This document shows positions 18,819 to 28,903 of a stretch of 64,000 nucleotides of DNA, piece by piece. This DNA comes from Bacteroidota bacterium (GTDB taxonomy: Bacteria > Bacteroidota > Bacteroidia > Chitinophagales > Chitinophagaceae): contig JADJQP010000004.1 in NCBI GenBank assembly GCA_016712665.1, positions 124,001 to 188,000 on the forward strand. Reading direction: 5' to 3'. The position numbers and the translations under genes were made by a program. Each line of letters begins with the position of its first letter. Positions within the stretch are counted from its first letter, which is position 1. The notes beneath the pieces are model-generated. The model saw only the letters and a list, made by a program, of their open reading frames with translations. It searched no databases and was not told where the DNA came from.

Positions 18819-20960
18819 TTATCGGATTAATGCAATATCACCTTTCATCACTAGAAACTTCCCATTGACACTATATTCTAGCATATAAAAGTAAGTACCC
18901 ATTTCCATTGGCTTCCCTTTGTAATCGCCATTCCAGCCAATTGTGCGCTCGTCGGTTTTGAATAGTAATTGTCCCCAACGATCATAGATTTCAAAGTTCA
19001 GAAGGTCGAAGCCTTCACCCAATACCTTGAGGGTATTATTTACAAAATCGCCATTGGGTGAAAACGCATTGGGAACTACAATGATCGCCTTCTTCTCAAT
19101 ATCAGCGCACTTCGTAATAGAACTCACACAACCTAACTGATTGTACGCAAATAAGGTAAAGCAATACGTACCAACATCTGTGAAACTCTTGCTTGCATCC
19201 TGCGTAGTAGCAAACGTAACCCCTCCATACTGCCATTCATACGTAGTGGCATAAGTGGAGGTATTGGTAAGAGTGAATGTAGGATTATCTAGAGTAGCAG
19301 GATTCGGATTTATGGTAAAATCGGCAATGGGGTTTTGATACACATTAATGGTAAATACAATCGAATCATAACCCGGACAAACTCCTGCTTCGGTACCGGC
19401 CACCGTATAAGTGGTGGTGGTGGTGGGATTGAAAATAAGTGAGGTGGTATCTGCATTTGGAGTAGCCCCATTAGCCGGTGACCAATGAACGGTGGCAGTT
19501 GGGGAAATATTGATCATACTGGTTGACTCACCTGCACATAAGTCTAAGTCGGCAGGCGGTGTCAAGGTTAAGTCAGAAACCAAGGATGCATTAAAGCAAG
19601 AAGTATCTGGTTCAAATCGCCATAAATCATTGGTCATTTCTAAGGTGCCATTCGCTCCGGTAAACCCACCAAAAACCCACAAATTATTCTGCTTGTCGGT
19701 CCAAATACCAACTCCTCCTTTACAAGGAATCATATTGCTTGCAGCCGCTACTCCTTGGGTTCCAAAATTTCCCGGAGGATTTTGAACGGCTGAATTACTA
19801 CCGCTTACCCACGTCCATGTATTATTGCCACTATTATACAGCCACAAATCATTCATGGTATTGGAAGCTTGCAGTCCTTCAAAGCCTCCAAAAGACCAAA
19901 ATACTTCCGTACAACCTACGGTAGATACAGTCTGGTTTTCGATCCGGTAACTTGGATAATCCGTAACATTGGGATCGCAATTCAAGCCATAAATTCCAGG
20001 ATTATTGGAGGCATTACTACCCGACACCCATGTCCAATTATTAGTCAAAGGATTATATTTCCAAACATCGTTATAATTGACATTATTAAAATCGCCGCCT
20101 GCGAAAATATAAAAGCTACCATCTAGTGCCTTCCATTTGGTGTAGGATAAGCGAGCCGGCGGTAAATTTGAAGGCGCTTCAACGCCTTTTACCCCATAAT
20201 TGCCCAGACCATTTAGTACCATGTCTCCCTTCATAAAAGTCCACTGATTGGTGTTTGGGTCATATTTCCACAGATCATTAAAAACGCCATTGAAGGCATC
20301 TTGTCCACCAAACACCCAAAAATTATTTTGAGCATCCACAAAGCTCGATTTACATTCCGCTCGTCCTCCCGGTGTATTTAAAGCGGCTGGTATTCCTTGT
20401 GTTCCATAAATAGGTGCTTGATTACTGGTTAACGTGCCACTCACCCAGGTCCACTCGTTGGTTGCAATATTATACTTCCACAAATCAGCCATGGCCCCTG
20501 TGTTCGCATTAATATCCACTCCATACCCTGCAAAAAGCCACAGATTGTTATTGTTGTCTGTCCAGCAATTAGCACCATATCCCCTCGCACCCGGAAAATT
20601 ATTGACTGAAGGAACACCTTGCGTTCCACTCACGCCGCTCATATTGGCCATTCCCTGAGCTCCGCTCATCCAAGTCCATTCATTGTTAGCTACTGAGTAC
20701 CTCCATAAATCATTCCCTAAATTGCCATTCACAACCCCTCCAAACAACCATAAATCACCATTCAAATCGGTCCAAAAGGCTGTTTGATAACGGGCCGGGG
20801 GTTCGTTAGTGGGCGCAGACACTCCTTTTACTCCATAATTTCCTACAGAAGCGCCGACATTACTGCCTTTCATCCATGTCCATACGCCTTGCCCCTGTAC
20901 AGAGAAATGCAACACAGTAATAACCAATGCATTACATACTATTAATGATATCTTGTTCAT
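18819..20960 (-). CDS. Kelch-repeat secreted protein with PKD-like domain and type B (gliding/CHU_C) T9SS tail
   Basis: 713 aa with a signal peptide ending 'SVQGQ'. Six or seven kelch-like units alternate 'WTWVSG' with 'YGVKGV' and 'PARxxxxxWxDxxGxLWLFGG' themes (residues ~25-455). A ~100-residue Ig/PKD-like segment follows ('YTVAGTEAGVCPG', 'DVGTYCFTLFAYNQLG'). The last ~85 residues begin 'IVVPNAFSPNGDFVNN' and contain 'YDRWGQLLFKTDE' and 'GTYFYMLEYSVNGK', the CHU_C/type B sorting domain. Such proteins are exported by the T9SS and usually stay on the surface. The ligand is unknown. Confidence 0.9.
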   Translation of the reverse strand: MNKISLIVCNALVITVLHFSVQGQGVWTWMKGSNVGASVGNYGVKGVSAPTNEPPARYQTAFWTDLNGDLWLFGGVVNGNLGNDLWRYSVANNEWTWMSGAQGMANMSGVSGTQGVPSVNNFPGARGYGANCWTDNNNNLWLFAGYGVDINANTGAMADLWKYNIATNEWTWVSGTLTSNQAPIYGTQGIPAALNTPGGRAECKSSFVDAQNNFWVFGGQDAFNGVFNDLWKYDPNTNQWTFMKGDMVLNGLGNYGVKGVEAPSNLPPARLSYTKWKALDGSFYIFAGGDFNNVNYNDVWKYNPLTNNWTWVSGSNASNNPGIYGLNCDPNVTDYPSYRIENQTVSTVGCTEVFWSFGGFEGLQASNTMNDLWLYNSGNNTWTWVSGSNSAVQNPPGNFGTQGVAAASNMIPCKGGVGIWTDKQNNLWVFGGFTGANGTLEMTNDLWRFEPDTSCFNASLVSDLTLTPPADLDLCAGESTSMINISPTATVHWSPANGATPNADTTSLIFNPTTTTTYTVAGTEAGVCPGYDSIVFTINVYQNPIADFTINPNPATLDNPTFTLTNTSTYATTYEWQYGGVTFATTQDASKSFTDVGTYCFTLFAYNQLGCVSSITKCADIEKKAIIVVPNAFSPNGDFVNNTLKVLGEGFDLLNFEIYDRWGQLLFKTDERTIGWNGDYKGKPMEMGTYFYMLEYSVNGKFLVMKGDIALIR

Positions 20961-21027
20961 CTGCTCGAATTTGATTAAAAATATAGGTTTCTACTTACAA
21001 GGACGTTGCAAATTATCAATTAGTTAA

Positions 21028-22044
21028 TCAATTTCCCATTATTTTTTGGATTAATTGAGCAAACGCTTCTTTAAACTTCATATCCTTACTAGAAGGTTGC
21101 TGCGCATCCATCATCCACACCCCATTTTTATTGTATAATTTATAATAAAAAATGAAGGTCTCTTTTGCCGCAATTTTGTCCAAATCTCCTCTGCCAAATT
21201 TTGGAATAAACACTTCCACGGTATCCTTATTCTGCTGTGCGAAATAAAACCCCTGGCTAAACCATTTTAACATAGATGCATCCGGACTTTTGCTTGAATC
21301 CATTAAATGCGTTTGGATAGGATACGAATGCCACACAATCTGCTTGTCCTCTTTTTGCAATAAACTATACTCTCCAATTTTTAACATAGTGTCCGTATTC
21401 ACAACAGCATACCACAACACATTATTGAGAATGGTAGGATTACTCATATAATCTTGATACCGGATTTGTTCCTTCTCTAGGGACTTTTTGAAATGGGCAT
21501 TGGCTATAGATTTATTGACAAAGGTCATACCCAAATATAGGATAGCATATACAAGACTGGACCGCATCAAAATTATTCGTGACTTACTTTCATTTTTATA
21601 AAAAAGAGCAATCACTACCAGTACCAAAATAGGTACGGTGAAAATTAAATCGGCAATGGCAATATTATTTAGTGATATGAGTTGTTTTGAAAAAGGAAGT
21701 AATAAGCGCGTCCCATAATTGGTGCACATATCCAACAAGGAGTGACACCAAAGACAGGTAATCCAGAGTATGAACCACATTTTGTAGGACACTTTCCTTT
21801 TAAATAAATAATAGAAAAGCAAGGCCATAGGAAATGCTGTGAGCAATTCCACAAAAAAGGAATGGGTATAACTGCGGTGATAGAGTACGTATTTCCGAGG
21901 GTCGTTCAAACCGGAGTATAACAAATCAAAATCGGGAAAGGTCTTGGCTAAGGCACCAATCCAGGCTGCTTTTCGACCAATTTTTTTACCTAAAATGCGA
22001 TCGCCTATGGCAGCTCCTAATACGATATGTGTTATTGAATCCAA
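21028..22044 (-). CDS. Membrane-bound metal-dependent hydrolase-like protein (YdjM/DUF457 family)
   Basis: The N-terminus 'MDSITHIVLGAAIGDRILG', 'FPDFDLLYS', 'HRSYTHSF' and 'CHSLLDMCTNYGTRLL' carry the conserved His/Asp residues of the YdjM/DUF457 family, proposed to be membrane metal-dependent hydrolases. About five hydrophobic helices occupy residues 1-200, followed by a ~130-residue soluble C-terminal part. The gene lies 21 bp after the DUF3667 gene and is probably co-transcribed with it. Biochemical function of the family is not established; a LexA link is known only for the E. coli member and no LexA box was recognised here. Confidence 0.8.
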   Translation of the reverse strand: MDSITHIVLGAAIGDRILGKKIGRKAAWIGALAKTFPDFDLLYSGLNDPRKYVLYHRSYTHSFFVELLTAFPMALLFYYLFKRKVSYKMWFILWITCLWCHSLLDMCTNYGTRLLLPFSKQLISLNNIAIADLIFTVPILVLVVIALFYKNESKSRIILMRSSLVYAILYLGMTFVNKSIANAHFKKSLEKEQIRYQDYMSNPTILNNVLWYAVVNTDTMLKIGEYSLLQKEDKQIVWHSYPIQTHLMDSSKSPDASMLKWFSQGFYFAQQNKDTVEVFIPKFGRGDLDKIAAKETFIFYYKLYNKNGVWMMDAQQPSSKDMKFKEAFAQLIQKIMGN

Positions 22045-22065
22045 GGATAGCTGATTGAGGAGTGA

Positions 22066-23019
22066 TTATAATAATAAGGCGAAAATAAACATTACTGTAA
22101 GAACCAATAGAAGCGAAAATAGGTACATACAAAAAAGGATGAACTGCTTCATTAAGGTCACAACAACACTAGAATGATACACTTTTCTGAGTGCCATAAA
22201 AAGATAGATCCCAATACCAAATATAAAGGCTAAAGAAAGCATATCATCAAAACCATCCATTGATACCACCCCCGCCAAAATGAAGAAAAGTAGAATCAGT
22301 AAAAAACAGACAATATGAAAATGGATACTAAATATTAGATGATCTACATAATACAAACTTCTCCGTCGATACAATACTTTTAAAAAGAATGCAAATAGTG
22401 GCAGCAGAACAAAAAACAATTTTGGAATATTCCGTTTAAAATAGGAAATGGCCCTTTCAGATGTCTGCTCTGAGGTTTCGTTTTCGACGGTCAGTACTCG
22501 ATGAATGATGAAGGTCTTAAAGAAATGATCGCGTCTGGCAGGCGGCAATGCCAATTGCGCAGAATCATAGGCTTGATTCGTCTTATATTGTGTTCTCCAA
22601 GCGCCCAAATCAATTATTATATCATTTCTTTTGTTCCGACTTGAAACAGAATCTGCTTTGTTTAATTTAGGCTTTGTTATTACTTCTGAATCTCTATCTA
22701 CAGAAAACGAAAAACGACTAAGAAAAAAAACCGTGGTCACAAAAATGTATAGTTGAATCGGGTTTAGATACTTACCTCGCTTTCCCTCATTGAATTCCAA
22801 AGTAACCACTCCGGGTTTTGTAAAGAGTGTTTTGATGGTGCGCCAAAATTTATTGTCATAATGAAAATAGTCGCCTACAAAATGTACCACCATATGCCAA
22901 AAAGAATCCTTGTGCAGAAATGCCTTCTGGCCACAATGGCCACAATAAGGACCCACTAGTGGATAGCCACAGTTTAAACAATTTTCTTCCTTGTGAAATT
23001 CTCTCCTTTTGAAAGCCAT
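22066..23019 (-). CDS. DUF3667 family membrane protein with N-terminal zinc ribbon
   Basis: The N-terminus has a two-CxxC zinc ribbon ('CLNCGYPLVGPYCGHCGQK'), followed by 'FWHMVVHFVGDYFHYDNKFW', 'TIKTLFTKPG' and 'LEFNEGKRGKYLNPIQLYIF', the signature of DUF3667. Several transmembrane helices fill the C-terminal half. Function unknown; the family is common in Bacteroidota. I chose ATG 23019 over an upstream ATG at 23088 because a TACATTTA -7-like box ends 7 nt before it. The upstream stretch lacks family sequence. Confidence 0.85.
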   Translation of the reverse strand: MAFKRREFHKEENCLNCGYPLVGPYCGHCGQKAFLHKDSFWHMVVHFVGDYFHYDNKFWRTIKTLFTKPGVVTLEFNEGKRGKYLNPIQLYIFVTTVFFLSRFSFSVDRDSEVITKPKLNKADSVSSRNKRNDIIIDLGAWRTQYKTNQAYDSAQLALPPARRDHFFKTFIIHRVLTVENETSEQTSERAISYFKRNIPKLFFVLLPLFAFFLKVLYRRRSLYYVDHLIFSIHFHIVCFLLILLFFILAGVVSMDGFDDMLSLAFIFGIGIYLFMALRKVYHSSVVVTLMKQFILFCMYLFSLLLVLTVMFIFALLL

Positions 23020-23186
23020 CAGTGTGTAAATGTAATTTCTTTTGCTAAATATTTTCTGAAATAATAGCATATAATTATTCAAATTCATGTTACAAAGTCA
23101 GTAAGAATCGATATTTCATGCCATTCTAACACGAATTTCAATTTGGAATCAAGTTTGCTCATAAGGCTGTACACAAATACCTCAAC

Positions 23187-25749
23187 ATGAACTTAAATAA
23201 TTTTACCATAAAAGCGCAAGAAGCGGTTGCAGCAGCACAGCAATTGGCCTTTAATCAACAAAACCAACAAATCGAAACAGCCCACTTGCTCAAGGCTCTT
23301 ATCGATGATGAAAATAATTCGATAGAATTTTTATTGAAAAAAAATGATGTCAATATCAGTTTTATTGATCAAAAATTAAAAGAAATTCTTAGCAAAATAC
23401 CGACTTCATCTGGTGAAGGCGGACAAATAATTTCTCGCGAAGTAAATCAGTCCGTACTGAAAGCAGGCTCCTATCTCAAAGATTTTGGAGATGAATTTAT
23501 TACTCCCGAACATTTGCTGATGGCGCTGCTCAACAATAATGATGCTGTCAGCCACTTACTGAAAGATGCCGGACTCATTGAAAAGCATTTAAAAAATCAA
23601 TCCTCGAAATTCGCAAGGGTTCCACTGCCAACTCACAAACCAGCGAAAATACCTATCAGTCTTTGAAAAAATATGCCAACAACTTAAATGAAATGGCCGC
23701 TAATGGCAAGCTAGATCCTGTTATTGGCAGAGATGAAGAAATCAGACGCACCCTTCACATTCTTTCACGCCGAAGTAAAAACAACCCAATATTGGTAGGA
23801 GAGCCCGGCGTGGGTAAAACCGCCATCGTAGAAGGACTGGCCCATCGAATTATTAATGGCGATATTCCTGAAAATCTGAAAACCAAAGTCATCTTTGCCT
23901 TGGATATGGGTTTACTGATTGCTGGCGCAAAATATAAAGGAGAGTTTGAAGAAAGACTGAAAGCAGTTATCAAGGAAGTAAGCGATAGTGATGGACAAAT
24001 TATTTTATTTATTGACGAAATTCATACCCTTGTAGGCGCAGGAGGCGGTGGTGAAGGGGCCATGGATGCCGCCAATATTTTAAAGCCGGCCCTTGCACGT
24101 GGTGAATTAAGAGCTATTGGAGCTACCACGCTCAGTGAATATCAAAAATATTTTGAAAAAGATAAGGCCCTCGAAAGACGCTTTCAAAGAGTGATGATAG
24201 ATGAGCCTAGTATTGAAGATGCCATCTCCATCTTACGAGGTTTGAAAGATAAGTATGAAAGTCATCACCAAGTGCAAATAAAAGATGAGGCCATTATTGC
24301 AGCCGTTGAACTTTCAAGCAGATATATTTCAGATCGCTTTTTACCGGACAAAGCCATTGACCTGATTGATGAAAGCGCCGCCAAATTGAAATTAGAAATC
24401 AATTCGATGCCCGAAGAACTCGATGAATTGGAACGCAGATTGCGACAGCTTGAAATTGAACGAGAGGCCATCAAACGGGAAAACAATGAAAAGAAAATGC
24501 AGGACCTGGCCAAAGAAATTGCCAACCTCACCGAAAAAAAGGACTGGACGATATTCAAACTATCAAATCGAACATCGAGCATTTAAAACTGGAAGCTGAT
24601 CAGGCAGAACGAAACGGTGATTTTGGAAAAGTGGCCGAAATACGATATGGCAAAATAAAGGAACAAGAAACCTTGCTCAGCGAAAAAAATGCGCAATTAG
24701 AGAAAGAAGGCTTGCAACACAAGCGATTGCTCAAAGAAGAAGTGGATGCGGAAGATATTGCCGAAAATGTTGCAAGAGCCACCGGCATTCCCGTATCCAG
24801 GATGTTACAATCCGAAAAAATAAAATTATTGCATCTCGAAGATCATCTTCATGAAAGAGTTGTGGGTCAGGAAGAAGCCATAACAGCCGTTGCCGATGCG
24901 ATTCGAAGAAGCAGAGCCGGTTTACAAGATGCCCGCAAACCCATAGGTTCCTTTATCTTTTTAGGAACTACCGGAGTGGGTAAAACCGAATTGGCAAAAG
25001 CCCTTGCAGAATTTTTGTTTGATGATGAAAGCATGATGACCCGTATTGACATGAGTGAGTATCAGGAAAAGCATAGCGTAAGCCGATTGGTAGGTGCTCC
25101 TCCGGGATATGTCGGTTATGATGAGGGCGGTCAATTAACAGAAGCAGTAAGAAGAAAGCCTTATAGCGTTGTGTTATTTGATGAAATCGAAAAAGCGCAT
25201 CCCGATGTTTTCAATGTATTGTTACAGGTGCTTGACGATGGTAGACTGACCGACAACAAGGGCCGGGTGGTGAATTTCAAAAACACCATCATTATAATGA
25301 CCTCCAATATGGGTAGTCATATTATTCAGGAGCGATTTGAAAAAATAAATGCAAAGAACTTTGATGAGGTAGTGGATGGCACAAAAGCAGAAGTGATGAA
25401 CCTATTACGACAAACCATCAGACCCGAATTTTTGAATCGTATCGATGAAGTGATTATGTTTAAGCCCTTGATGAAAGAAGAAATCAAAGGAATCATCAAA
25501 ATACAACTGAACCAATTAACTGCAAGACTCAAAGAGCAAGACATCAATTTGAGCTTTACAGATTATGCCTTGGATTTTTTATCCGAACATGGTTTTGACC
25601 CGCAATATGGCGCACGACCGCTCAAGAGATTGATACAAAAAGAAATTATCAATTTGTTGAGTAAGAAAATTATTGCAGGTGAAATTGACAAAGCAAAACC
25701 GGTAGTAGTAGATGTGTTTGATGGTGTGGTTGCGTTGAGGAATGAGTAG
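23187..25749 (+). CDS. clpB: ClpB disaggregase, two homopolymer frameshifts
   Basis: An AAA+ chaperone that with DnaK pulls proteins out of aggregates. Order of domains: Clp_N ('FTIKAQEAVAAAQQLA', 'ETAHLLKAL'), NBD1 (Walker A 'GEPGVGKTA', Walker B 'ILFIDEIHTLVGAGG'), middle coiled coil, NBD2 (Walker A 'GTTGVGKTELAKA', Walker B 'VVLFDEIEKAHPDV') and the D2-small domain ('PQYGARPLKRLIQ'). Two breaks: an A lost in the run 23591-23596 (repair gives 'HLKKSILEIRKGST') and an A lost in 24534-24540 (repair gives 'EKKGLDDIQTIKSNIE'). The repaired protein has 854 aa, the normal length. No CIRCE element is visible in 23100-23186. Confidence 0.95.
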
Positions 25750-25804
25750 TAGAGGAAGGAATGGCACATGAGTATGCCATTCCTCTAACTATGCATAAAG
25801 TAAT

Positions 25805-26012
25805 CTATTTCTGTATCATCACCTTACCACTATACTTTTCACCGGTAATTGTAATAACTGTATAAATATAGTTGCCGTTTCCGACATTTCGTGTATCCCA
25901 TATATGCTATAGCCTGTTCTTGCAAATACTGCAAAGCAGCATTATGTTGAGCATTAATTTAAAAGCTACTTACTATTATTACTGCTAGTACTAATAAAAT
26001 TTGCCTTTTCAT
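25805..26012 (-). pseudogene. Relic of a T9SS-secreted protein gene
   Basis: On the minus strand an ATG at 26012 begins a signal-peptide-like stretch ('MKRQILLVLAVIIVSSF', then TAA, then 'INAQHNAALQYLQEQ'). The last ~85 bp, in another frame, encode the end of a type A sorting domain ('VGNGNYIYTVITITGEKYSG' followed by KVMIQK) closed by TAG at 25805-25807. Passenger and most of the sorting domain are missing. With an internal deletion, a stop and a frame change, this is a true remnant. It sits between clpB and an intact T9SS cargo gene on the same strand. Confidence 0.7.
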
Positions 26013-26030
26013 GGTCGATGTTTTTATGGG

Positions 26031-27647
26031 TTATTGTAAGATAATCTTTTGTGTGAATTGTTGATTTTTGTAACTAGCATTAATTAGATAGGTTCCTCGT
26101 TGCCAACCGCTAACCGATATGGTTTCTTTGGGTTTAATAGCTTTTAGTGTTGCCAATTTTTTACCCTCCAGGGTATAAATCTCTATTATGGTACCCATCC
26201 TAAGTTTTTCTATGCTTATTTCGTTTTTTGCAGGATTTGGATATACTAGCAGGTCGTAATTTCCCTTGCTCAAGTCCTGCGTGCTGTTGGGCCAATAATT
26301 GTACTTGCCAATAATATAATTATTGAGGTTATAGGTTGTGTCACACACGTTTGGGCTTGGTAAGTAGGAAAGCCCCTTCCCGTCGCCATATAAGTAATAT
26401 ATTTCTTTGGTGATAGGATTTAATCGCGCAGTATATGGACTCCAGAATACATTTGGATAACCTATCCTATTATGTTTATACAGTATTCCAATACTATCAA
26501 TAGATATAAGCCAAGTATCATTTTTGCCAATTTGAGTACCAAAATCATAACTATCACTTCCTTCTACTCTATCTGCAAAATGAAAAATGTTATTGATAAA
26601 AACCTCAAATCCTCCATCCAAAGAAATATTACCATTGTCTGAAAAGCCTCCATAAATGTGGCTCCACAATTTATTTCCCAAAGTATCTATTTTCATGATC
26701 CAATGATAAATACTACCTGCTTTTGCTAGGTAGGGGTAAGTATCCCAACAGTCGCCATCCTTATACTCCGTAAAACCAGTTAAATAATATTCCCATCTAT
26801 TTGGATCCTTATTTATAGACACCATAGTACCCCCAAGGGAACTAGCTGAGCCATATCTTTTTTGCCAATACACGTTAAAGAGGGTATCCATCTCCATTAT
26901 TACGGATGCCCCATTGGCAGTAGGAGTATTTACAGCAAATGCTCCATCGGTAACCGTGCTTGTACATGTCAGCAGCAAATGCCCATTAGGCAGAAAATTA
27001 ACATCAATGACTTCCGAGTTTCCAGCAGCACTCACTTCAAAAAAGTGAAGCCATTTTTTATTTAATTGCGAATCGGTACATGCCAGATAGCCATCGTTTG
27101 CAAAATCAAACGGCCCTTTATCTATAAAATCAAAGGTATCGCTATATGTACTTCCGCAAAAATAGAAATTACCATTTGGCCCTAATCGTATATTATAACT
27201 TCTTGTTAAGCCACCTACAGCACCCCATATCAATTGATGCAACAAAGTGCCATTGGTATCCATAATACAAACCCATTCATTATTACCAAATGGATAATTG
27301 TTAAGCACATCACCATCTTGCGAGTCTGTACTACCACGTACCAATAAGCGATTATCACCTATATATTGTATTAATGTAAAATTATCACCTCCACTTCCCC
27401 CATACCTTTTTTCCCACAATAGGTTAAAATCTTTATCAAATTTTTCGATTACAGCACTGCCGTGTGTAACATTTAAATTTATACTATCATAGCCAACCAC
27501 ATACACTGTACTTGTCGGCATTAGTAATAAATCTTGCATGGTAAAATCAACAGAAGTAGTACAATACAATTTTTGAAATGCCATATTTTGTGCTTGTAAG
27601 CTAGCAATAGCAAGCATTACAACAAAACAGAAGAGGAGTTTTTTCAT
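26031..27647 (-). CDS. Secreted T9SS cargo protein with SBBP-like propeller repeats
   Basis: 538 aa. The signal peptide ends 'IASLQAQ'. The middle ~400 residues have repeating units of the form 'EKFDKDFNLLWEKRYGGSGGD', 'MDTNGTLLHQLIWG', 'MDTLFNVYWQKRYGSA' and 'IDTLGNKLWSHIYGG', each ending in a Trp-x-x-x-Tyr-Gly turn, as in SBBP-type bacterial propellers. The type A sorting domain runs from 'LLVYPNPAKNEISI' to 'QKIILQ'. Role unknown; exported and cleaved or anchored by the T9SS. A relic of a different cargo gene lies just downstream (25805-26012). Confidence 0.85.
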   Translation of the reverse strand: MKKLLFCFVVMLAIASLQAQNMAFQKLYCTTSVDFTMQDLLLMPTSTVYVVGYDSINLNVTHGSAVIEKFDKDFNLLWEKRYGGSGGDNFTLIQYIGDNRLLVRGSTDSQDGDVLNNYPFGNNEWVCIMDTNGTLLHQLIWGAVGGLTRSYNIRLGPNGNFYFCGSTYSDTFDFIDKGPFDFANDGYLACTDSQLNKKWLHFFEVSAAGNSEVIDVNFLPNGHLLLTCTSTVTDGAFAVNTPTANGASVIMEMDTLFNVYWQKRYGSASSLGGTMVSINKDPNRWEYYLTGFTEYKDGDCWDTYPYLAKAGSIYHWIMKIDTLGNKLWSHIYGGFSDNGNISLDGGFEVFINNIFHFADRVEGSDSYDFGTQIGKNDTWLISIDSIGILYKHNRIGYPNVFWSPYTARLNPITKEIYYLYGDGKGLSYLPSPNVCDTTYNLNNYIIGKYNYWPNSTQDLSKGNYDLLVYPNPAKNEISIEKLRMGTIIEIYTLEGKKLATLKAIKPKETISVSGWQRGTYLINASYKNQQFTQKIILQ

Positions 27648-27674
27648 AGTAAGAACTTTTGTTTTCCAAAATTA

Positions 27675-27731
27675 TCCGTCTGGCGCAGGAATGAGGCGTT
27701 GCCATTGTGCGCTGGCTTCCTGTGCCCATCT
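27675..27731 (+). repeat. Left inverted repeat of the RAYT element
   Basis: 57 bp, G+C-richer than its surroundings; matches the reverse complement of 28380-28459 apart from an internal gap. Confidence 0.8.
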
Positions 27732-27735
27732 TGTT

Positions 27736-28299
27736 TCATGATACATAAGCATTTAATCTTTTAATTGGTACTTTTCCTTCAATGTCATAATAATAATCTC
27801 TAGCGCTCGAATAAACATACTCTTCTGCCTTATCAACGAAACCAGTCACAATTGGATTATTATGTATGTATTCTAAACGTTGCCATGCTATTTCAATTTT
27901 ATCTAATACTATAGGATGACTATTTTGAATCCAAAATTGAAAATTGGCGTTGTTATTATTTGCTTTTCCTGCATCCTGCATCATTCCCAACATCCACTCC
28001 CTCCTGCTTTCATTCTTATTATTTCGAATAGCATACTTCATCTGCTCAGAAGTGTGCTTCTTCATATCTCGCACTATATCTTCAAGTTTATTTTTATTGC
28101 TTCCTATTATCATATGTACGTGACTTGTCATTATGCACCAGCCATAAATTTCTAATCCTTTATGATCAATGCAATGTTTCCAGCTGGTTATTAATATTTC
28201 CTTGTATTCATTTCTGATAAATACATCAATCCAGTTAATAACTGTAAATGTAACATGGTAGATTTCATTCTGATCCCTAAATTTATATTTTGTGCTCAT
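27736..28299 (-). CDS. REP-associated tyrosine transposase (RAYT, Y1_Tnp family)
   Basis: A 187-aa single-strand HUH transposase. Motifs: 'YHVTFTVINW' (first strand), 'GWCIMTSHVHMIIGS' (the HUH metal site His-Val-His), the 'VRDMKKHTS' helix and the C-terminal 'RLEYIHNNPIVTGFV', typical of RAYTs. A catalytic Tyr is expected in the helix after the HUH strand or near 'QMKYAIRN'. RAYTs are single-copy domesticated relatives of IS200/IS605 that act on REP palindromes; the gene lies between long inverted repeats. The frame is intact, so it may still be active. Confidence 0.9.
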   Translation of the reverse strand: MSTKYKFRDQNEIYHVTFTVINWIDVFIRNEYKEILITSWKHCIDHKGLEIYGWCIMTSHVHMIIGSNKNKLEDIVRDMKKHTSEQMKYAIRNNKNESRREWMLGMMQDAGKANNNNANFQFWIQNSHPIVLDKIEIAWQRLEYIHNNPIVTGFVDKAEEYVYSSARDYYYDIEGKVPIKRLNAYVS

Positions 28300-28379
28300 T
28301 CAAGTGCAAGTTAATAATATTTTTCAATATGGGCACAGAGCTTGGGCGCCGTGGCAGAAAGCCAATTCATTTTCCTGCC

Positions 28380-28459
28380 AGATGGGCACAGGAAGCCAAC
28401 GCACTTTCCTACGCCTCATTCCTGCGTCAGTGTTCGTGTTTATACTTGCGCCAGACGGA
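28380..28459 (-). repeat. Right inverted repeat of the RAYT element
   Basis: 80 bp; on the minus strand it begins TCCGTCTGGCGCA and ends TGTGCCCATCT, as does the left repeat. Compared with the left repeat it has an insertion between the first 13 bp and GCAGGAATGAGGCGT. Confidence 0.8.
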
Positions 28460-28888
28460 AAACCAAATAAAATAATTTTGAGGTTCTATACAATTTCCCA
28501 GAATAGAAAGTACATCGTTCAAAGCAACTACTGCTTTTCATTCTAGCATTGAAATAAGTATCATCCAAATCAATTGGGAAATATGCATTTGATACAAGGA
28601 AATAGATAGCAATAAAATTGAATCCCAAAATAGCCCTCCTACTGTAATAAAACACTTTGGTTCAAAATTTGGGAGAGCGTTATAGTACAAGCTACTATCG
28701 CTGTCCAATAAAATAGACAATAAATGCCTGTAATCATTTCCCTCTTTTATAGATCATAGTCAATCAACTCTTTCAATGTTATTTGTTATACAAATTGCTG
28801 CAGATATATTTTCGTCCAATAGTCCATTTCATTTTAAGAAAATATTATCGCAGTTTACAATCGAGTTTGTGACTTTGTAGACCAAAAA
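28460..28888. other. Gap without recognised gene
   Basis: Only short, overlapping, low-quality frames occur on the minus strand. None has a recognisable domain or a credible start, and nothing here resembles an RNA gene. Confidence 0.5.
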
Positions 28889-28903
28889 ATGCTATTTTTA
28901 TAT

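Larger units (their letters stand above)
27675..28459. mobile_element. RAYT element bounded by long inverted repeats
   Basis: The transposase gene (27736-28299) is bracketed by inverted repeats at 27675-27731 and 28380-28459. Both outer ends begin TCCGTCTGGCGCA and both share GCAGGAATGAGGCGT and TGGCTTCCTGTGCCCATCT in the same order. The right copy carries a ~20-bp extra segment near its outer end. Between gene and right repeat (28335-28380) lies a further diverged, partly palindromic copy. Confidence 0.8.

Noticed and set aside
24530..24545. Programmed ribosomal frameshifting at A-runs in clpB and other genes
   Set aside because: The same one-base loss hits about ten unrelated genes, including ones never known to use frameshifting; a consensus error is simpler.
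27916..28155. 79-codon plus-strand frame inside the RAYT gene
   Set aside because: Shadow of the transposase gene on the other strand.
28440..28720. Two overlapping minus-strand frames of ~60-70 codons downstream of the RAYT right repeat
   Set aside because: No signal peptide, domain or start context; composition like non-coding DNA. One end lies inside the repeat.
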